Origin: Micropterus salmoides
Taxonomy: Eukaryota; Chordata; Actinopteri; Centrarchiformes; Centrarchidae
NCBI RefSeq assembly: GCF_014851395.1
Contig: NW_024044681.1
Coordinates: 2,461,014-2,525,013 of the forward strand
Direction: 5' to 3'
DNA: 64,000 nt
How positions within the stretch are numbered: the stretch's first letter is position 1; every line of letters starts with the position of its first letter. The notes below the pieces were generated by a model. The model was given only the letters and a program-made list of their open reading frames with translations. It ran no database searches and was not told where the DNA came from. This document shows positions 12,047-23,634 of this stretch, one piece after another. Both the position numbers and the translations under genes were made by a program.

Positions 12047-12570
12047 CTACTGTACGGAGACACGGAGGGGACAACTTACTGCACGGAGACGCGGAGGGGA
12101 CAACTTACTGCAAGGAGGGGACAACGTGCTGTACGGAGACACGGAGGGGACAACGTACTGCACGAGGGGACAACGTACTGTACACTTTACCGTACAGAGA
12201 CACGGAGGGGACAACTTACTGTACGGAGACACGGAGGGGACAACGTACTGTACGGAGACACGGAGGGGACAACTTACTGTACGGAGACACGGAGGGGACA
12301 ACTTACTGTACGGAGACACGGAGGGGACAACTTACTGCATGGAGGGGACAATGTGCTGTACGGAGACACAGAGGGGACAACGTACTGCACGAGGGGACAA
12401 CGTACTGTACACTTTACCGTACAGAGACACGGAGGGGACAACGTACTGTACGGAGACATGGAGGGGACAACGTACTGCACGAGGGGACAACGTACTGTAC
12501 ACTTTACCGTACAGAGACACGGAGGGGATAACGTACTGTACGGGGACACGGAGGGGACAACTTACTGTAA
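12047..12570. repeat. GC-rich minisatellite, about 29-base unit
   Basis: Tandem units of the form ACGGAGACACGGAGGGGACA plus ACTTACTGT or ACGTACTGT. Shorter units (ACGAGGGGACAACGTACTGT) are mixed in. Three copies of the 20-mer CTGTACACTTTACCGTACAG (12,178, 12,405 and 12,495) can fold as a 6-base-pair hairpin. Because many changes are multiples of three, frames of up to 200 codons stay open on both strands. These are not genes. Confidence 0.95.
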
Positions 12571-12761
12571 TAAATGTATTTTTAATCTGATTTGAAGACG
12601 CTTTATCTGCATTACATGATGGATTTCAACAATAATAACTCAAATGTAAAAACAGCATTTCATGAGTAGTTTAATGAGTAGATGTCTTTCATGCTATTTG
12701 GTCAATTGTAAAGCGTTTTAAGGGCTAAATTCAGGCTGTGACCTATTTATCATTGTTGACG

Positions 12762-12832
12762 CTGGGCTAGCAGTTTCCACCTGAATCCAGGCTTTGTGCT
12801 AAGCTAGGCTAAACACACCCTGTACAGGACAC
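12762..12832. repeat. GCTAGC/AAGCTAGGC dispersed repeat, single copy
   Basis: The segment contains GCTGGGCTAGCAGTTTCC followed by TTTGTGCTAAGCTAGGCTAA. The same blocks recur several times at 52.2-53.4 kb. Confidence 0.7.
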
Positions 12833-15800
12833 AAATGAAACTGATCAGACACATCTGTCTCTGGTCACTTCACCACCACGCCTATAAACTGTGATGAGAT
12901 CAATTTCAGCGGTTGGGAGTTTGATTTATTCAGATTACAGACAGAGTTTCATCACCTCGGGCTGAGTTTAATCCACCAACGCTGACTCTGGTATTGACTT
13001 TAATCCTGCAGCCCTGACACTGGACTCCACAGCACATGTTCACAGTCCACATGTTCATCCTCAGTGTTCGAGCCTGCCTCTGAGAGGCCGTCTTTAAGAA
13101 GAGTAATAATAATAATCCCTAATAATCCTGAAAGTGCTGATGTCTTCTTACTGAGGGTCTGTGTGTCTTTACTGGATTACAGCTGAACGATTCATTTGTT
13201 CTTGCATCTAAATAAAACTAAATTGCTGTTTGATGTGCGAGTACTCCAGAGGGATGAACCGTTCTCAGTATAGAGAGTATCGTTACCGTCTCGCAATCTC
13301 TGGCTAAACCATTTAAAAAAATGGTTTCTTCTGGACGCACAGATGCAGCGAATAGTGACGATTCTCTCTGACCAATCAGCAGTCTGCAGTGTTTTCAAGT
13401 CACCTTTTGGTATCGACTCAGCTCGCTTGGAACCTCGACGAAGGTGATACCTTAAAACATCCCAGGTACCAGAAGAATATGATGAAAAAGCTTCACAGCT
13501 GGATTATCTGATATTTTGGGGGGAATAAACAGTTAATTTCCTGCATTTTGGTGAAATTTTGTTGCACCAGTTTATGGAAATGTTCTTATTTATGTAAAAG
13601 GGAAACAAAGTTCAGGAGGCAGGCGACATTTCAAAATCTAAACCTCTAGCAGAATCTAAGTGCAGCTCTCAGATCAGTTCCTCCTGTAGATCAACTTCTT
13701 TAATATCTGCTGAGTCATGATTCAGCCTTCCCTCCTCTTTGTGTCTCTGTTTGGGGAAGTGACCTCTTTAAATGTGACTGTGGCTCCTTTTCACCTCAAT
13801 GAGAAATGAATTCATTCTCTCCCACATATCTGTGTTCTCTGCCAGCTCCAGAGAAAAGAAGAATATTATGAGAATAACGTCTTCATTTAAATGGAGGATT
13901 CATTGTGTGTTTTAAGTCTACCTGATCTTTACTCTGCTGTGCATCACGTTTTAATCTCTCCTACATACCAGGTACCAGATTGGCCCAATGGAAAAACAAA
14001 GATGATGAGTTGAGCTGGAACCATCCGGCGGAAAAGCGACTTGAGTTTCTGACTCTGGGAAAGACCGTAACTCTTTAACCAAGTCACATAATAATGCTGT
14101 TCCACGTGATCTCCTTTTGAATGCATTACTAATTCACGTCCGTTCACTGAGCCTCCCCTCCCACTGTGAAAACCTCTGATGGAGACTCTACATGACGGGA
14201 AAATGCCATCTTGAAATCGCTGCGATTTCATTGTAATTTTAACAAATAGCCGTATTTTAACAAGCTTAACAGGAACTAGTCCGACACATAACACCAGCCT
14301 TTGTTGTCTTCACACTTTAACCCAAGTTTAATCTGTTAATTGGGGGCTGTAGAGGTGCAGACAGGTGGCTTTTGTTACCTTTGAGGAAGAAGATTTCACT
14401 CAACCTGCAGTCACAGCAGAACTTCAGGTTATTTTCTGCCTTTTTTCAGAAACTGCTCCAGATCACCACTGCTGCTCTTTAAAAAGTGCTCGTTTCCACA
14501 CGGAGAGACGGCGCGTTTGATAAAGACTGTTCATCATTGATCGACACAGATTCATGTGTCACTACGAGCGGCCGGGGGGGGAAGCCAAACCACAGATCAC
14601 AGAGTTTACAACTCTGATTCACATCAACAAGTTCTGTGAAACTAAAAATAACTCCCTGGAGTCTGGAGTCGAGCCAACGGACGTCACAAACAGGCCGACC
14701 TGAACTCCGTCCACACTGAGAGGACGTTCCCGACTCTCTGCTCTAAAGCCATTTTAACTTATTAACTTCTCATCCTGCTAAATAAAAGGAGAACGGACAC
14801 GATTCTCCTGGAGTCAGGTTGATTTTCAAACCAAAGAGTCTATGAACGTCACCCCCCCGACTCACTGTCCAGCTGCCAAAATCCAGAAACGTTAATCCAC
14901 TCATCTGCTTCACTTATTACTGTGAGCTGTTCTTCTAACTCGCTGCTGAAGGTTGTTCAGGCTGAGACCTGAAAGGAATACCTGCAGACGCTACTCAGGG
15001 CAGAAAAAGGCTAGTTCTATTTTTTGGTATTATTTTTCTAGTTACCATCAATATTCTGCTAAAATACGCTGGAATCAGTCAGAGATGAGCTGTTTGTAGT
15101 AAAGACAAAACTTTCTGAGGAAGTATCGGGGCTCTTTAAAGGAAAGTTACTGCGTTAAAGGATCACGTCTGTGTTTTTAAACCTATTTTCACACATGCTG
15201 GTGGCAACTTGACTCGTAGGTACAAGAGTTTTGCGTGCATCTGTGCAGTAGATGCTTCAGCTGCAGCGGCTGAAACATATTCGTGACTGCACCCGTCAAA
15301 ATGGCGTCCACAAAATCTGGTGAGAGGCGAGCTGTTGCAGGAAGACGGCGGGGGAAACGTGTGCGTCAGAGTTGGAGAGAGGGGTTTGCTGTGTTGGAGA
15401 AACGTTAGGAAATAAAAAGCTTTGTTAGCAGTTCCTCTACGTACAAAACAAACTCCTCTCCCTCGTCATTTAGCGCCGTCGTCCTGCAACAACTCGCCTC
15501 TCACGAGATTTCAGAGCGAGAACCGTCCTTCAGTGAGACGAAGACGAAACATGTTGCGGCCGTGCAGATTAAAAACTTTCTCCAACAGTGCGGAGGTGAA
15601 ACCTTTTATTTTACCACCAATATAGAAAGTTTAATAACCAAGTCTGACATAATTTTCTTTTGCTAGACTGATATAAATAAAAAGGACCAGCCTTTTCTCC
15701 AGATCTCTCGTGTAGACATGTTGCACGCTGCACTTCCTGTAGCTGTTTCACAATAAAGGCTTTAAATGCAAAGCAGCAGTAACCTGAAATAAAAGGCACA

Positions 15801-16654
15801 GCTCTGCACTCACGCAGACCAGAACAGGCCTGCTGAGCAGCTCTGTGAGCCGACGAGCTCCCTCTGAGGAGTCCTGCCTGCTTCAGGATCTGCTGAAAAC
15901 ACCATGACCCACTTTCTCGCGCTGTGATGAGATTAATTTTGTCTACTTTTCAGGGTGTTCGTGTTTGTATGTTAGTTCCTAGTTTTTTTCCATCCTATTA
16001 ATGTACATGTCGTAGTAACACGTCTCCAGGTTGATAAATGTTGGCAAAGTGACGACGAGGAAAATAAATCCAGGACATTTTCATTTTATTCCTGAAAGAA
16101 TCTAATATGTTTTATACATTTATAAGAATGTTGTCAACAGAAAAGTGCTGGATTCCCTGTAGTATTAATACACTACATGAGTATTATATAAATACAGCCT
16201 ACCCGTATGAGGATCCAGCAGTAATAAACCTCCACAGCCTCTCAGGTAAAGTCCAGGCTTCATGTGTGGCAGATTACTGAGGATCCAGGTCTCTGCAGGA
16301 CCCGGATTTGCTGCAGCAGCTTGTTGTGGAAAGTTTAAGCCTCTAATTAATGACTCATTATGGACAGGTGGGGGGGGCAGGGACAAAGGGGCGGGGCTTA
16401 TAGACCAGCTGACAGTTGGCACACTTAAAGCTCCTCAACATGCTCGACCGGACAGAAAAACTTCGTTTTCTTTCTGAGGCCTGAAACCTCTGAGGCTACT
16501 TAAAACTTATTTACTGAGGGAACAGATTTAGCATCCAGGAAGTTTGGGTCCCAAATAACTGGTGCGTCCGAGGTTCACGTCCTGTTGATGGTTTAGACAC
16601 TAAAACTCCCACTAAAAGTACCACAGCGTAAAAATACTCAAAAATCTGACAAAG
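12833..16654. other. intergenic sequence, no gene recognised
   Basis: Apart from the inverted-pair repeat at 13.7-13.9 kb this stretch shows no conserved frame. A minus-strand frame at 13,944-14,294 has no recognisable domain and is not called. Confidence 0.5.
13700..13935. repeat. inverted-pair dispersed repeat, copy B
   Basis: The reverse complement matches 4490-4775 over about 230 bases with insertions and deletions. Shared strings include TTCACCTCAATGAGAAATGA, TTTTAAGTCTACCTGATC and TGTGTCTCTGTTTGGGGAAG (one mismatch). Copy A carries an additional central block of about 90 bases. Confidence 0.8.
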
Positions 16655-16778
16655 ATCAAACTTGTTTTTGGAGCCGAGGAAGAACGATTAAAAGTCAGAG
16701 CTCAGCTCCTATTGGTTAAATGTTAAAAAACACAAACACAAGCCAGAAATCTCGGTCCAGTCATGGACTCATGAAGAC
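16655..16778 (+). repeat. L2-type LINE fragment, sense on + strand
   Basis: It matches the reverse complement of the LINE at 34.70-34.83 kb: GAACGATTAAAAGTCAG, CAAGCCAGAAATCT and GTCATGGACTCA are shared or nearly so. It is an internal fragment of the reverse transcriptase region. It lies about 150 bases left of the third Tc1 element. Confidence 0.75.
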
Positions 16779-16928
16779 AATCTGCCTACTGACACCTGAA
16801 GAATGTATCCAGGATTAAAGAGACACCACAGTCCAAAACGACGATTTAGCTTCAATATGTCAATTTTAAATTTTAAACTATTATTAGCATTAACTTTCAT
16901 AAAACACACAAAACAATCTTTAATAATA

Positions 16929-18152
16929 CACTGCTCAAAAAAATAAAGGGAACACTTAAACAACACAATGTAACTCCAAGTCAGTCACACACCTGTGAAA
17001 TCAAACTGTCCACTTAGGAAGCAACACTGATTGACAATCAGTTTCACATGTTGTGCAAATGGAAAAGACAACAGGTGGAAATTATAGGCAATTAGCAAGA
17101 CACCCCCAATAAAGGAGTGGTTCTGCAGGTGGTGACCTCAGACCACTTCTCAGTTCCTGTGCTTCCTGGCTGATGTTTTGGCGGTGCTCTCACTCTAGTG
17201 GTAGCATGAGACGGAGTCTACAACCCACACAAGTGGCTCAGGTAGTGCAGCTCATCCAGGATGGCACATCAATGCGAGCTGTGGCAAGAAGGTTTGCTGT
17301 GTCTGTCAGCGTAGCGTCCAGAGCACGGAGGCGCCACCAGGAGACAGGCCAGTACATCAGGAGACGTGGAGGAGGCCGTAGGAGGGCGACAACCCAGCAG
17401 CAGGACCGCTACCTCCGCCTTTGTGCGAGGAGGAGCAGGAGGAGCACTGCCAGAGCCCTGCAAAATGACCTCCAGCAGGCCACAAATGTGCATGTGTCTG
17501 CTCAAACGGTCAGAAACAGACTCCATGAGGGTGGTACGAGGGCCCGACGTCCACAGGTGGGGGTTGTGCTTACAGCCCAACACCGTGCAGGACGTTTGCC
17601 AGAGAACACCAAGATTGGCAAATTCGCCACTGGCGCCCTGTGCTCTTCACAGATGAAAGCAGGTTCACACTGAGCACATGTGACAGACGTGACAGAGTCT
17701 GGAGACGCCGTGGAGAACGTTCTGCTGCCTGCAACATCCTCCACCATGACCGGTTTGGCGGTGGGTCAGTAATGGTGTGGGGTGGCATTTCTTTGGGGGG
17801 GCCGCACAGCCCTCCATGTGCTCGCCAGAGGTAGCTTGACCGCCATTAGGTACCGAGATGAGATCCTCAGACCCCTTGTGAGACCACATGCTGGCGTGGA
17901 GGCCACAAACACTACTGAGCCTCATTTTGACTTGTTTTAAGGCCTGTAGTTTGGTTTTCCACTTTGATTTTGAGTGTGACTCCAAATCCAGACCTCCATG
18001 GGTTCATAAATTTGATTTCCATTGATCATTTTGTGTGATTTTGTTGTCAGCACATTCAACTATGTGAAGAAAGGAGTATTTAATGAGATTATTTCATTCA
18101 TTCTGATCTAGGATGTGTTATTTTAGTGTTCCCTTTATTTTTTTGAGGAGTG
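16929..18152 (+). mobile_element. Tc1-like transposon with both terminal repeats, internally deleted
   Basis: The left end starts CACTGCTCAAAAAAATAAAG and the right end is the inverted CTTTATTTTTTTGAGGAGTG. A TA dinucleotide flanks each side (16,927-16,928 and 18,153-18,154), as expected for Tc1/mariner. The element is about 1.22 kb. The transposase reading frame it carries is broken and has lost its C-terminal third. Confidence 0.95.
17206..17935 (+). pseudogene. broken Tc1-like transposase
   Basis: It starts MRRSLQPTQVAQVVQLIQDG and continues through paired helix-turn-helix motifs (SMRAVARRFAVSVSVASRAR, residues about 20-40) and the GRRRATT linker. The first catalytic Asp is in LFTDESRF at about 17,650. 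The frame shifts near 17,595 and again at a run of seven G near 17,796. After PHAG (about 17,896) the reading frame jumps to a sequence that matches only the end of the family, so the second Asp and the Glu of the catalytic triad are deleted. It cannot make an active enzyme. Confidence 0.85.
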
Positions 18153-18906
18153 TATAAAAACACATTGTCTGTTTTATATCAAGTCTGTCTACTGCAGATT
18201 GCATACATTTTGTTTGTATGGTGTAACTAGTTTGAGGACTTATAGCAAGAAAGAGTTGTTTATTAAATATAGTTTATTATTCTCATAATAATAATAATAA
18301 TAATAATATTAATTAGTCAATTATCTGACAATCTTACAATTGCGCTCTCGATAGATAGATCGATGGAATCCCTTTCTTTCATTTGAGGAACTGCGAACTC
18401 GGGGAGTCTTAGGAAACTTGAAGGTGAAATATTCCTAAGGAATGCAGATGCAACTTGATGAAACCTCTAAGAGCGCTGTGCTGTCTAATATCTCATTTAC
18501 GTTATGTGGTTACTGTTTGGTTGTTTTAGATCTCTTGTTTTTTTGTTTGTTTTTTCCCCTTGAGGTGGGGGTTTGATTATTAATATGAGTCTTTGTATTT
18601 GCTAAAATCAAAGCTCAATAAGTACAAGTCAATAAAGAAACAATAATTTGATCAACCGTTATTATCTAAATAATAAAATATTATCACAATAAAACCAAAA
18701 AAACCCATCCGACACTCATCAATGTGGCGGAAAATTGATTTGTGACATTTATGGAACATTTGTTTTACTATAGAGGAAGATGATATCGCGATAATTAACG
18801 TTATTGTTTTAAAACGTTCAAGTGCCTTTTTGCTGAAACGTGCTGTACAGATAAACCTGCCTTGCATTACATAAGTACAACAGCGCTGGCATCAAAACAT
18901 ACTTAA
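18153..18906. other. intergenic sequence, no gene recognised
   Basis: AT-rich DNA with a short TAA microsatellite near 18,285-18,307. No supported gene. Confidence 0.5.
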
Positions 18907-19765
18907 AGGGGCATTATGCATTTTCCAGCAGCCACTAGCGGTGCAGTTCTAAGATTGCAACCAAGTGTGTCCTCATACTCGTGCTCGCTTGAAGTCATGA
19001 ACGAGCAGAATCCGAAACACAACCACTTTCATACAGAAATAAACGCAGGATCACCGGCATGCAGGCTGTGGCTTTTCACTCAGACATGTTCAGCTTCTGT
19101 TACTTGGACGTTCCCGTCTCAGAGGCAGAACAACACCGGCGCCGTACCTTTCATTCACTGAATATTATAATGAGACTGTGTCACACTTTATAATAATAAG
19201 ACCGCAGTAACTTTACTGTAACTAGTGTCAGTGGATGGCTCTTCCTTCCTTTGGGTTGTTGTCCCCGTTTTGTTGCAGTGTTTTATGTTATGTGGGTCAC
19301 GTTAGAGCGACTGAGGTGGAGAAGCTGTGTACCTGAGTAACGTTATTGGTAAAACCCATAGACTGTATATAAAAACCACAATAAACATAAACTGAATGTT
19401 ACGAAGCAAACAGCGGCAGGTCCGAGCCACTGTAGCGTTAGCTGGCTGCTCCTGGCTGCATCGCTATAGGCTAACGTTAGGAAACAAATCGCTCCATGTT
19501 TGCTTTTTACCGTTACAGCCTTTCTTGCAGGCTAAATCAACAGTGGTACACATGATAGTAACATGGTCACGTTTGTTGGTAAAGTAATGTGGAAAGCTAA
19601 CGTTATATAACTTTGCACCAGATAACGTTAGCAACTGCTCGGTGTTAGCCTGCAAGCTAACGTGAAAACAGGCGTGTGCTTCATTTCTGAGTGAGTTTTG
19701 AGCCCATTGACAATAAGGCAATGAAAATTAGATTTATTTCATTGAAAAACTTACATATAGCCCCT
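18907..19765. mobile_element. TTAA-flanked nonautonomous DNA element
   Basis: The ends AGGGGCATTATG and CATATAGCCCCT form short imperfect inverted repeats. Each is bordered by TTAA (18,903-18,906 and 19,766-19,769), the target duplication of piggyBac and Kolobok superfamilies. The inside is GC-richer than the surroundings, has several GCTAACGTTAG strings and encodes no transposase. Which of the two superfamilies it belongs to cannot be told from this copy. Confidence 0.75.
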
Positions 19766-20204
19766 TTAAAGTACCAAAAATTACAAGAATAATGTAAATT
19801 ATGTCATTGGATTATAATTGTTGATGCATTAATGTGGAGCTTGTCCAGTTACTATGTAAATATTGGCTGGTGATTATATTTATAATTATAGCTGTGGTGC
19901 CGTTTACAGCGGATAACACCCACGTCAACCACAGGGATCAATAAAGTTTTTTTATCTAAAGCGAGAGCATTAAAGTTCCAGAGTTTATGACTTCTCCTCC
20001 GATAGGTGGAGCGTCTGTTTGAGGTTCATTCGTAATATTAGTTCCTGTCCGTCCCAACAGGATCACAGGAAGATTTGTGACCAAATGCAAAATGTAGTTT
20101 GAGATTTTAATGTTTTATTAAAAATGCATGATTCATCACTGACTTTAAATTATTTCCTGTTGAAGCAAAACCTTCTGCAAATAATGTGTTTGAAGGTAAA
20201 TGTG

Positions 20205-20365
20205 GAAACAGTTCTTCCTCCATAAAGCTACTAAAAGTGCTCAATTGTCCTACATTACTAAAGATGCCACAGTAAAATATTACTCAAGTAAAAAAGTACC
20301 TGGTTTTAAAAGTACTCAAGTATCAAAAGTAAAAAGTACTACATATTCAGATCCATTATTGATCT
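20205..20365. repeat. ACTCAAGTA dispersed repeat, copy 1
   Basis: Contains TATTACTCAAGTAAAAAAGT and AAAAGTACTCAAGTATC. Related copies occur at 31.46, 54.15 and 61.45 kb. This is an abundant fish repeat of uncertain class. Confidence 0.6.
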
Positions 20366-21106
20366 TACAGAAAGCGACCTAACTTTTTAAATTCACTCAG
20401 GTTTGAAAGCAGCTTTGTACGTTACGATGAATGACAGGTGGATAATCAGCTGAACACCTGCGTTACTGCTCTGCTGATGTGGTAGTATCCCATCCATACA
20501 CTGCTACCGTGATATAAATAACATCCACCGGGACATGATGTGGGCCTTATCGCTCATCATGCACAGGTGGCTGCAACAACCCTCACAAGCAGCCACAATA
20601 AATACAGTTTCCTGTCAACAGGGAGGCACATGACTAAGAAACCACCATGAAATCCTGCGAGAACACAAACGTCCCTGCACCAAACCAGAAACGCCAACTG
20701 AACCAGAGTCTGATCCAGTCAGCTGTGACCCACAAACCAGAACTACAATCTGTGTCTGTACTGTAAGTGGGGCGGGTACAGGTGCTCAGGCAGCCCACAG
20801 AGAAGTTCGGATCAGAGCTCAGGAGAACTTCCTGTCTGACTGTAATGTTTACAGAGTGAATATCTGCAGGAACAGACGCAGGTACAAACGGGTACAAAGG
20901 TCAACGTGGCCTAACAGGACCTCGGCGTCTGAATCCCACAAACAGATACTGGTATTCACACATGGACTGAGGCGCAAATAAATAAAGATCAAGTGTTATT
21001 AAACACATTTACAGTATTTTCCATCGCTGGCGAGCTCCTGTTAGCGTCCAGGAGAAAATGGACATTAAACTGAATTTATCACCACATTTGAACAGAGGAA
21101 AGTAAT

Positions 21107-21111
<5 letters not shown>

Positions 21112-21158
<47 letters not shown>
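21112..21158. repeat. (TAA)n microsatellite
   Basis: Uninterrupted TAA trinucleotide run of about 47 bases. Confidence 0.97.
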
Positions 21159-21159
<1 letters not shown>

Positions 21160-21664
21160 GTCTGGGTCTGATATAAGCTTGTTTCAAATAAAGTAGGGCT
21201 GTAAATGAAGTATGTGAAGTAAAGAATGTCGGATTTATAATTAAGGTTTATAACAAAGACAAGCATCAAATCCTCACATTGAAACATCTGGAAGCAGCTA
21301 ATTTTAATTAAAGCTGCTTAAAATAATTACTAAAACATTGACTTGATAATAAAAATAGCTGCAGATTAATTTACTGCTGATCGACTAAATGATTGATTGC
21401 AGCTTTAAAAAAGGTTTCACAGGAAACTCTATTTGACTTTGGATGAATTATTTGTGATTGATTGAATTTCATCCCCGACGTCAGAGCAACACTCCTACAC
21501 ATCAGCTTATTCAATTCAATTTAGCTTTACTGGCATAAATGTAAAACAACAATACTGCCAGAACTACAAATAAATTACAAAAGAACAATTATTTCCTACA
21601 TTTCATTAAATAAAGTAAGAAAACCAGTAAAAGTGTGTGTTTGTGTCAAAAAATATAATAAAAA

Positions 21665-22093
21665 TAGTGCTGGACGATACGGTCAAAAATTGTTATCATG
21701 ATAAAAAGTTTCACATCTTTTGATATCGATAATTATCACGATAAGTATCAAATACATTTTTCTTTCAAGTTTAAAGGCTGATTTTTGCTTGCTTAATTGT
21801 GGTTTAAACTTTTCTTTATGGTCAACACTTGATGCCAAACAGTGGATCACATCACAAATCTGAGATAGAACATTCAAAATATTTGATAAAATCTTTGTCA
21901 ACAAATATCTTTAAGTAAAATTGAGTAAAACCTTTTTCAGCCCTTTTTCCTCAACAGAATAAGGATCTTAATAACAAAAATTAAGTCCTAATTCATGTAT
22001 GATTCAAGTGAATAAAAAAATTTATTGAATATTTGTTATATTGTTATTGAAAAAAAATTATATTGCAATAATTATTATTATTGTCCAGCTCTA
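21665..22093. mobile_element. hAT-type nonautonomous element with perfect target duplication
   Basis: The ends are TAGTGCTGGACGATAC and ATTATTGTCCAGCTCTA, imperfect inverted repeats. Both sides carry AATAAAAA (21,657-21,664 and 22,094-22,101), a perfect 8-base duplication, though the flank is AT-rich and so less informative. The inside has ATCGATAATTATCACGATAA and no transposase. Confidence 0.75.
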
Positions 22094-22262
22094 AATAAAA
22101 ATTTATAAAATATAAAAATTTGTGTGTTTGTTGTGAATTTAATTCATATGGTTCATCAGATAAATAAAAAAATAAATTAAAAAACTGTAAATGTGTGTGT
22201 TAAAAAATAATATATAAAAATTTTAATTAAAATAAAACAGTAAACATGTGTAATTAATCGAC

Positions 22263-22263
<1 letters not shown>

Positions 22264-22298
<35 letters not shown>
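22264..22298. repeat. poly(A)35 run
   Basis: Thirty-five consecutive A. It may be the tail of a decayed retroposed sequence, but nothing recognisable lies directly to its left. Confidence 0.95.
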
Positions 22299-22299
<1 letters not shown>

Positions 22300-23634
22300 A
22301 TGCTCAGACACACAAGGTCGAAACGTCAAGTTCCTCCGAGATAGAAACTCTAGCGTCATATTTGAACTTTACACAAAAAGAAATCAGTCAGATAAAACTA
22401 CAATCAGTTCGTCTAACACACAAGACTTCATGAGAAAACCTTCAGGCTTTAGTTCCTCCAGTTTCTGTTGTTTTATCTGTCAGTTTTTATCCTCGGCAGG
22501 AAAATAAAAACTCTTTTAGAGATTAGCAGAGAAAACGCTGAGCTGCAGCGTGAAAACAAGCGGCCTGACCTCTTGAATAAAAACACAGTCAGGATTAACA
22601 AACGTCCACTCAGCCTTGTTAAAATGACACTAAACCCAGTGAAGCTCTGACATGTAATCAAACGCTGATACTGGATCTCTGCTAATTACCTGAAAACAAT
22701 CTGCCTTTTTTTGTGCTCCCTGTTGCTTTTTGCACCAAATTGAATCACATTTCAGAGAGAAAACCAGAGCATTAATACAAATACATGTCAGATATCTATC
22801 TATAAATAATCATAATAAGCTGAATAAACTGCATGCCTCTGAACAACCAACCAATCACAGCGTGTCTAACGATCATTACTGGATATTAGAATATAAACAT
22901 GTGTCTCGTTCAGGCTCTAATTTGGAGTAAAAGTAACAGAATATGATCAGGATCAATAAGCTGATCAGTATTTTTGATGTTCCTGCTTTAAAAAGAATCA
23001 ACGACCTGCTGAAGGACTGAATGTTTGCAGTGTTTTCAGGAACGCCACTTTTTCTTTAACTGAATGGAGAAGGTCAAACTTTATCGATCCTTCACAGTAA
23101 AATGTCAAAAGCTGGCGTCTCGACACTTCGCTGCCCGTCGGTAGCGATCGAAGCTGATCAGAGGTCAGTGGCACGTTTTCTCGTCCATGCTCTGGTGTCA
23201 GAGCAGCACACACACCCAAACTTTATTGAGACAGATCAATGAATAGTGATCCCCCCCCCCCTTTGAGCTGTGAAACTCGACTCCCGTCCAGATCAGCTCC
23301 AGTTTCCTGTTTCAGGCCCATAATCCTGCACGCCCTCCTCCAGCCGCACCAGCAGCACCTGGCAGGTAAGGTTATATCACGCCGTCCTCATGGTAACCAA
23401 CACCACAAACAGGACGGGCTCCCAGGAGCCGCCCAGTGACATCACCAGGCCACAGAGACTGTATGTCGTACTATTTTTACTACCTTTGTCTACCTTTTAT
23501 GGACAAATCAATAGAAAACTTTTTTTTAAAACACAACAGATTAAATCAGTAATACTAATTAGTTTCAGGACTTTTTACTTATATAATAAATACCAGAGTA
23601 AGTTTTTCTGTTTGTTTATGAATGCCTTTAAACT
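22299..23634. other. intergenic sequence, weak exon-like segments only
   Basis: No gene is supported. One short segment (23,316-23,365) has good splice sites on both sides, GTTTCCTGTTTCAG before it and GGCAGGTAAGG at its end, and an open frame. It is described in the findings. The remainder shows no structure. Confidence 0.45.

Noticed and set aside
12047..12570. CRISPR-like array
   Set aside because: Units are directly tandem without unique spacers, and the genome is eukaryotic.
11929..12590. Open frames of 154-200 codons at the 12 kb minisatellite
   Set aside because: All follow the tandem repeat and are repeated in other frames; no start context or splice support.
13944..14294. 116-codon minus-strand frame as a gene
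   Set aside because: No recognisable domain; it adjoins a dispersed repeat and is probably part of repetitive DNA.
16165..16422. 85-codon minus-strand frame as a gene
   Set aside because: No domain or splice support; proline- and leucine-rich stretches reflect local GC-rich sequence.
22484..22650. Terminal exon coding a coiled coil (LLEISRENAELQRENK)
   Set aside because: There is an acceptor-like CTCGGCAG, but the pyrimidine tract is weak and no other exon or conserved relative is recognised.
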